From Albifimbria verrucaria (lineage: Eukaryota; Ascomycota; Sordariomycetes; Hypocreales; Stachybotryaceae), in NCBI GenBank assembly GCA_020081605.1, contig JAHREC010000062.1, positions 496,001 to 560,000 on the forward strand: 64,000 bases of DNA, read 5' to 3'. Made by a program: the position numbers and the translations under genes. Shown in pieces: positions 58,639 to 64,000 of this stretch. The notes beneath the pieces were generated by a model, which did no database searches, was not told where the DNA came from, and saw nothing but the letters and a program-made list of their open reading frames with translations. Positions within the stretch are counted from its first letter, which is position 1. Every line of letters starts with the position of its first letter.

Positions 58639-60568
58639 GGTCCTTGACACGGATCTTGAATGCTGAACTTCATTTTCCTTGGCACAGAAACCTTGGTCGT
58701 CGTGTCAATCGCTACTTCAAGTCCCGAATGTCCTTGATTGCTGATGTCTTCGGAAACTCCATCCCATGCATCGCTGCCTGCATCTTCAAGAGCACCTTTG
58801 GGTCGAAGGAGGTGAAAGATGAATTAGGACTCCTGCCCAAGGGAATCAAGGCGCAATGAGAGCCTAGCGATGTAAAGACCCATTCATCATCATCCTACAA
58901 CTACAGGCTCAATTTGGAGAGCCTTGTAGCCGTAGCACCCTATTGAGCAATGACACCTTCCAAATATGGCCCAGTATGCAATTTAACCGAAAGGATGGCA
59001 TGTTGTTTCATTCATGTATGTTGATGTTGCAACACTCTCACCAACGGAGGATTAAGCCCCCACGAGGCTATGGATCGATGCACTGTATTGGCGGAAACTC
59101 TTGTAATAAATCCTGGTCTAGGGGCCCATAGATAGGTGCATATCACACGCTGGAAGACTATGGAACAGAGAGCCAAATATGCCGCCTCTGCCGAAATCAG
59201 ATATAAATTCGCCAATCAACGTTGCGTCGGCTCCTGGTCAGGTTTCATGGTCACCACCAATCATACAATAATTTAAACAGCGTCGTAGTAAATATTTCCC
59301 TGCATAGATTATTGCTATTATTACTAACCATAACAGTAACCCTAAGCGGCATTGTGTATAAGCTGTCGTTTATCCGTTTTCACTTGAATATTTCATAACT
59401 GGCCATCAGTACCGTCTTCAAGCCATACTTTTCGGGGTTAAACAATACCACGTTACTGGACCAAGAAGTTAGATAGAAGTAAATGAATCGAGATTATCTA
59501 AAACGAAGGCGAAGACTAAACGTCATCCAGTCAATTGAAATATTCGAAAGGCCGAGTGTTCAGTCCAGCTCATCATCAGGTCTCGATCCGGCCCACAGAC
59601 GTCAAAAAGACTGAGGGTGGCGAGAGCCGAGCTTCAAGACTGGAAAAGGAATGCTTGATATGATGCTACAGTTGGAGCATAGAGGTTTCGCATGTGAGGC
59701 CCAAGTCTATTTGTCAGTAGTCAATGACAGATATTTTGAAACAAGTTGAATACTTGGGGGTTATACTATTATAAAAACAGCTCTAAGAGACTACAAATAA
59801 TTCTGAATGATTGGTTTACTAGAGCCCTTCATTATAGCAGATGTTGCAAAGCAGGCGCAACTTTTGTCCTTTAATTGTGTTTAATTCTAGTCAGCGAATG
59901 AGCTGTAATTTATTATTTGGACTCTATTTCAACCCTCCATTGTCCACCTTTCGGACAGGATAAGAATTCAATACAGGGTTCTTCTGCTGTCGACACTCCA
60001 ACAGTCCTTCACATTACATCACATTCGTGTTACTCAACACCCATCGTCTTCAGTCGGTGTTTGAGTATGGAAGGTGATGGAATGGAAATTCGAGCTTCCA
60101 ATTGACTGCTTCTAAGTGCTGTATCAATGTACCATAAAAGTCTTGATGTTCACAAAGGTGAATACGAGTGGTTTCCCTTTGATATCTATAACACATAAGG
60201 CATATACTAATCCCGCGCCAGTGACCCCCTGTCCAGTGTGCAGCTCCATAAGTTTAACATCCCACTCACGTGGCTGCTGTGCTTCTTATTTAACAGAAAG
60301 TAATAAAATCTGGTCTTGCATAGCTGGCCCAAGAGCCTCTAGGCATCCATTTCCCTTTCTCTTTCTGCCTGAAATCGGCATATCCAAATTGGGAAAAATC
60401 CTTCTGCCGTAAGACTTTTGACTTGGGGGTTCGAGTAGCTGTATCCCGGCGATTGCCGTTCCGGGATACTAAGTATAGTCAGCGGAGAAGCTCACCTCAA
60501 ATTTCTTCCACCTTCAACGGACCTGCCTTTTACGATTGGTGTCAAGATTAGATTTGAGATCAATAGCC
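58639..60568. other. Gene-free stretch of about 1.9 kb
   Basis: No supported gene. Weak frames occur at 58626-58859 and 60116-60412 without motifs. The region 59720-59900 is AT-rich. The promoter of the F-box gene lies at its end. Confidence 0.45.
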
Positions 60569-62795
60569 ATGGCGGCTGCATGTATTTTCTGCGGAGTTGG
60601 TGTGCCATTCAGTCGTCCTGAGCAGTGGCTTAGGGAATTTCGCGCTGGTAAGCCCCTTTTACCTATACTAATGACCTTGGCATGATAACCAAACACCAGT
60701 TTATATCCAGGACGACTGTTGGAACGATGTGAAGCTTTCTGGCGTCGGCCTTCGCGTTGACAAGCAATTCATTGTTCCAATTGACCCTGAGAAAAGATAT
60801 GATGACACTGACCTTACTGAGGAGTCAGTCATATCACTGTCGCTAAACAAGCCAACTTACTCCCGTCATGAAGAAGCGGAGGTAAAGATCTCACCCAGAG
60901 GCCTCTGGGGCTTTGGATTCCATTCGGCTTGTTGGAATATCTTCACCAAGGTCTGGTTACCAGACCCGGGAGCACTTTTCGTCGTCTGCCTGTCATTCCC
61001 CGTCATCTCTAGTGGTGTACTACGCTGGGGCCATTATTATGACGGGGTGCCTCGATATAACACATTAGATGGGGATGATCGGATAGTACCATATCCCATG
61101 CGCAACAGACCGCCAAAATTCACGGACTTCTTAGCTGACCCTCTTGGCATTCCGGATCTTTATGACAAGTTAAAGAGCTCACTACCTCCCAAGATCGGCA
61201 TGTCCACTGGGTCCATACATGGTGCTGGCATCGTTGATGACCCGTTTTCTGTGTTACCTCTAGATATTCTTTACTGCATCCTCGTTGCTTTACCATCAAA
61301 GGACGCTCAGTCACTTTGGGCCGCATCTCCTACATTCGCTACGTTAAAGCTTTCGGAAAGATTTTGGGCATCGCGTTTCAAAGAGCCCCATGAATACCAA
61401 TACTTGTTTGAAGCATTTGACGATCCTCCAAAATCTTGGCGAGCCTTCTATCATTTAGTTCAAAACTGGGCGCCTGCTACTCCCAACATTAATAATCGAA
61501 AACGCATTTGGCGTCTTGCGTTACGGTTGCGAAATTTATTGAACCAGGTAAGGGAAGCGTCGTGTCAAGGCTCGCCTTTAAGGTCTTTTCTCAAGCCGGA
61601 CTCAGCCGCAAGTCTGCTGAACTGGCACTCCTGCGATAACAGGGTCTATGATGATTTTGCGCATTTGCGAACACGGGAATTGTCATTGTCTGGTATATCA
61701 GGGGCAAAACTGCGTGCGGTATCATTTGTTGATTTCAATGGGCACAAATTTATATCTGGCTTGAGGCTGATTAAAGAAAATGGTCAAAGCGAATGTCTCG
61801 GCTATATCCATCCTCTTGAAGAAATCCATACAGGATTAACGCCAACTCAAGGTATGAGAGGGTGGATGCTGGCAGGAAATGACCTTGGCTTTAGAGCGAT
61901 CGCCATTGTCGGCGATAACGATGAGAATTTTGAATGGATTGGCGATCCTTCAGGATATACTCAATGGTATATAGGAGGACAGGGAAATGTAACGTCCATG
62001 AAGGCTGAGTTTGATGTGAGTATGGGTCTATTGGGGGTCACTTGTGTATTGCAGCCCACTGACCCGCATCTAGGGTTTCAAAATGGTTTCCCTAGGTCGC
62101 GATGCTCCATATGTATCTTCACATCATGCGAGCTGGCCAACTCGTCAGCTTTGGAAACCTGAAGCACCGCCTACTGACGTCTTTTTGCACTGTAATAGCA
62201 GGGTCATGCACCCGAAAGGCAGACGTCACACTTACTCATACACCTTGTTTGGCGGCTTGTGCGGTGAAGACTTATCACAGTTGACCAGAGTCGACGTGTG
62301 GACCTACGATCAGGAAACTATTATTGGAATCCAGTTCATTTTTACTGACAACTCAAAAATAAAAGCTATGGAGATATCGATTCTTTAAAGGACTCTTTAA
62401 AGTCAGAGCCCTATCAAGAATACAATTATTCAATGACAATCGACGGGCCTGCTGGGGAGATTATTACTGGCATCGAGGTCAAAGATAAATACGAAAGACT
62501 TTGTGGGCTGAAGGTAAGTAGACGCAGGAGTGTCTGATGGGGTTAGTCGAAACTAATACCAAATGCTACTAGATCGAAACAAATCATGGCAGAGAGGCAT
62601 ATTTTCCACATCCTCCCTGGGGTTATGAGGATGACGAATGGACACGCATTGAACCTAGCGGCTCCAAAGTGATTGGTGTATGGGGACGTGGAGTATGTCT
62701 AAGTTCTCACATGGTATTCGCAGCATCACCTAACTTGGTACTCTTAGGCTTATCTTTTGGATTCCATTGGACTTATTTCAAAAGACCTGGATTGA
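60569..62795 (+). CDS. Fungal F-box protein
   Basis: ATG 60569 (MAAACIFCGVGVPFSRPEQW) with a Cys pair. The first intron is about 60651-60701 (GTAAGC...CACCAG). The long exon has the conserved block GFHSACWNIFTKV and an F-box at about residues 200-245: DPFSVLPLDILYCILVALPS then LWAASPTFATL, the LxxLPxDIL...L pattern. The C-terminal half (FVDFNGHKFISGLRLI, GYIHPLEEIHTGL, DVWTYDQETIIGIQFIF, IVGVWGRG) is the repeated FNGxxYISGI-type module typical of these proteins. Role: substrate receptor of an SCF ubiquitin ligase. Further introns: about 62017-62073, 62512-62571 and 62694-62748. The frame breaks at the A run 62361-62364; one A restores NSKIKSYGDIDSLKDS. The last exon ends YLLDSIGLISKDLD. Confidence 0.82.
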
Positions 62796-63107
62796 GGTAT
62801 TGAAGGGATGCAAATGCTTGCCTTCAGGTGATGCTTTCCTGGAACCAAACGAATGCCTCTGCTCGGCAATGACTACGTTCATAGTGCATCATCATTATCA
62901 AGGGATCCTATCAAGACGATTCTACTATAGGAAAAGCCATTCTAGTGTATTTGCTTCTCCACAACCAACCTGCACCAATCTCGACCCACACGTCTTCCTG
63001 TTTCCATCTTGTAGCTTGAGTGTGTTCGACATACTTACAATCAGAGTCGCAGTGTCATTTCGCAATTTCTTGTTCCTATCATAAGTTTCCTATGCTCGGT
63101 ATCTGCC
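62796..63107. other. Intergenic before the 5S genes
   Basis: About 310 bases with no supported gene; holds the F-box 3' UTR and the 5' flank of 5S copy 1. Confidence 0.35.
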
Positions 63108-63225
63108 ACATACGACCATAGCCGCGAGACAATACGGGATCCCGTCCGCTCTCCCTAGTCAACCTCGTGAGCGGCAGATTAGTAGTCGGGTCGGTGACGA
63201 CCGGCGAATACCGGCTGTTGTATGT
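63108..63225 (+). rRNA. 5S ribosomal RNA, copy 1
   Basis: 118 bases, starting ACATACGACCATAG and ending GGCTGTTGTATGT, so helix I closes perfectly (ACATAC with GTATGT). The conserved core GGGATCCCGTCCGCTCTCC and the C-box region GGGTCGGTGACGACC are present, as in Neurospora-type 5S genes. Helix II is CGCGAG/CTCGTG with the bulged A kept (CTCGTGAGC). A T-rich Pol III terminator (TTTCTTTTT) follows directly. Pol III transcription would use the internal promoter. Confidence 0.9.
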
Positions 63226-63305
63226 TTCTTTTTGCTCCCATGGGAGACTTATCACTACTGTAACCCTACTAGCTTCTTGGGTGAGTACATCTAGCCAGTC
63301 CACCA

Positions 63306-63425
63306 CATACGACCATACCTACCAGAGAACACAGGATCCCGTCCGCTCTCCTATCAGTGAACCTGGTAAGGGGCAGATTAGTAGTTGGGTCGGTGACGAC
63401 CAGCGAATACCGGCTGTTGTATGTT
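63306..63425 (+). rRNA. 5S ribosomal RNA, copy 2
   Basis: 120 bases, starting ACATACGACCATACC and ending GGCTGTTGTATGT, 198 bases downstream of copy 1 in the same direction. Helix II is TACCAG/CTGGTA with the bulged A (CTGGTAAGG), differing from copy 1 by compensatory changes. The core GGATCCCGTCCGCTCTCC and GTTGGGTCGGTGACGACCAG match the fungal consensus. A TTTTCATTTTT terminator follows. Confidence 0.92.
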
Positions 63426-63836
63426 TTCATTTTTGCTTTGGCCACTATCAAAGCCATGGAGCTCGATGAGATTTTGATCTGGCTGGCCTCAGTTGTTGAG
63501 AAGAAATGTTACTATTTGGAGCATCAATATCTTCCATTCACTATTATGAGACCTGAAGTAACTTTAGATCTAAGATGTGCCATGAACGCGACTTTGTAGT
63601 TCATGCACCAAAACATTTCATCGAAGCTCGTTATTGTATGGGCAAATAGATCTCATTTTTATCTGGTTGTAGAACCATCTGAATTAGGTGTTGTACGTTA
63701 GATATATGTGTTAGACAGCTATGAGAGCATATAAGTCGAAACAGGGGCTCCAAATTAATCATCTGTGTCTCTTATACGCTTTCTCCTTATGAATAGACAT
63801 TAAAGGGTCATACTATAAGAGGATACACCCCTCCTA
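63426..63836. other. Intergenic after 5S copy 2
   Basis: About 410 bases, no supported gene. The end carries the 3' UTR of the minus-strand gene that leaves the window. Confidence 0.35.
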
Positions 63837-64000
63837 CTACCGCTTAGTTCGACGCGTTGACCATTTAGCCACTGCGAGAGCCCCAAGACTCGACCCAGCC
63901 ATTGCAATTCCTGTAAAAAGTACCAAGTTCTTCCATCTTCCTTCGGCATATTCGTTACTGCGTAGTGGTAGATGCTGACTGTCTGCAACAAGTGCCTTAC
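63837..64000 (-). CDS. C-terminus of a gene extending beyond the window (single TM tail)
   Basis: An open frame with no start in the window reads ALVADSQHLPLRSNEYAEGR, then a hydrophobic segment NLVLFTGIAMAGSSLGALAV and the basic end AKWSTRRTKR, stopping at 63837-63839. The layout, a TM helix close to the C-terminus followed by Arg/Lys, suits a tail-anchored or multi-pass membrane protein. Family cannot be decided from about 50 residues. A GTAAGG at the very edge leaves open that an intron starts there. Confidence 0.45.
   Translation of the reverse strand, partial: KALVADSQHLPLRSNEYAEGRWKNLVLFTGIAMAGSSLGALAVAKWSTRRTKR

Noticed and set aside
62767..63084. A 105-codon frame beyond the F-box stop
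   Set aside because: It is an alternative frame over the last F-box exon and its 3' UTR, without motifs.
63079..63469. Open frames on both strands across the 5S region
   Set aside because: They are repeated because the 5S genes are repeated; the RNA signature explains the conservation.
63838..63910. tRNA-like A box on the minus strand (TGGCTAAATGGTCAACGC)
   Set aside because: No B box (GGTTCGANTCC) follows, no acceptor stem pairs, and the sequence reads cleanly as the C-terminal coding frame GALAVAKWSTRRTKR.

Overview
The window comes from the nuclear genome of a filamentous ascomycete (Pezizomycotina, most likely a Sordariomycete; the P450nor gene looks hypocrealean, close to Fusarium). 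The evidence is short 45-60 nt GT-AG introns with CTAAC-type branch points, a HET-domain gene, CFEM-like and secreted proteins, a GH105 enzyme, heme-thiolate peroxidases, a fungal nitric oxide reductase (CYP55) and two Neurospora-type 5S rRNA genes. Gene density is low, about one gene per 2.5-3 kb, with long gene-free stretches and AT-rich islands. The calls below rest on reading-frame reconstruction and family recognition by eye, so splice sites are my best reading.

Layout. 0-5.6 kb: choice-of-anchor-B/LVIVD-type secreted protein (minus) and a disrupted HET gene (plus). 7-12 kb: an eroded block with a coiled-coil gene (plus), a chromodomain gene (minus), AT-rich islands, a 44-bp tandem array, and a degraded unknown gene (minus) containing in-frame TGA codons. 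12.7-17.3 kb: divergent pair of a GT28/UGT-type glycosyltransferase (minus) and a family-2 heme peroxidase (plus), with a duplicated 13-bp ACGCGT-centred site between them. 20.4-25.6 kb: multi-pass membrane protein and a cytochrome P450. 28.7-34.1 kb: conserved secreted protein, two small spliced genes, P450nor and a small secreted protein. 37.8-49.5 kb: GPI-type lysophospholipase, a very large six-TM ion channel with N-terminal propeller-like repeats and a C-terminal MYND finger, and a CAX Ca2+/H+ antiporter with a probable 3-nt microexon. 51.3-58.6 kb: second heme peroxidase, GH105 hydrolase, CFEM-like membrane protein, SRPBCC protein and a fucose-lectin-like membrane protein. 60.6-64 kb: F-box protein, two 5S rRNA genes and the C-terminus of a gene that leaves the window.

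The most striking global feature is that most large genes are interrupted by one or more single-base frame shifts lying in short homopolymer runs. Restoring one base to the run usually rejoins two conserved halves. This looks like systematic homopolymer contraction in the assembly rather than a dozen independent pseudogenes. The 7-12 kb block differs: there the lesions include in-frame TGA/TAG codons of the kind made by C-to-T change, next to AT-rich DNA, which fits real decay (RIP or deamination). I see no biosynthetic cluster, CRISPR, or intact transposon.
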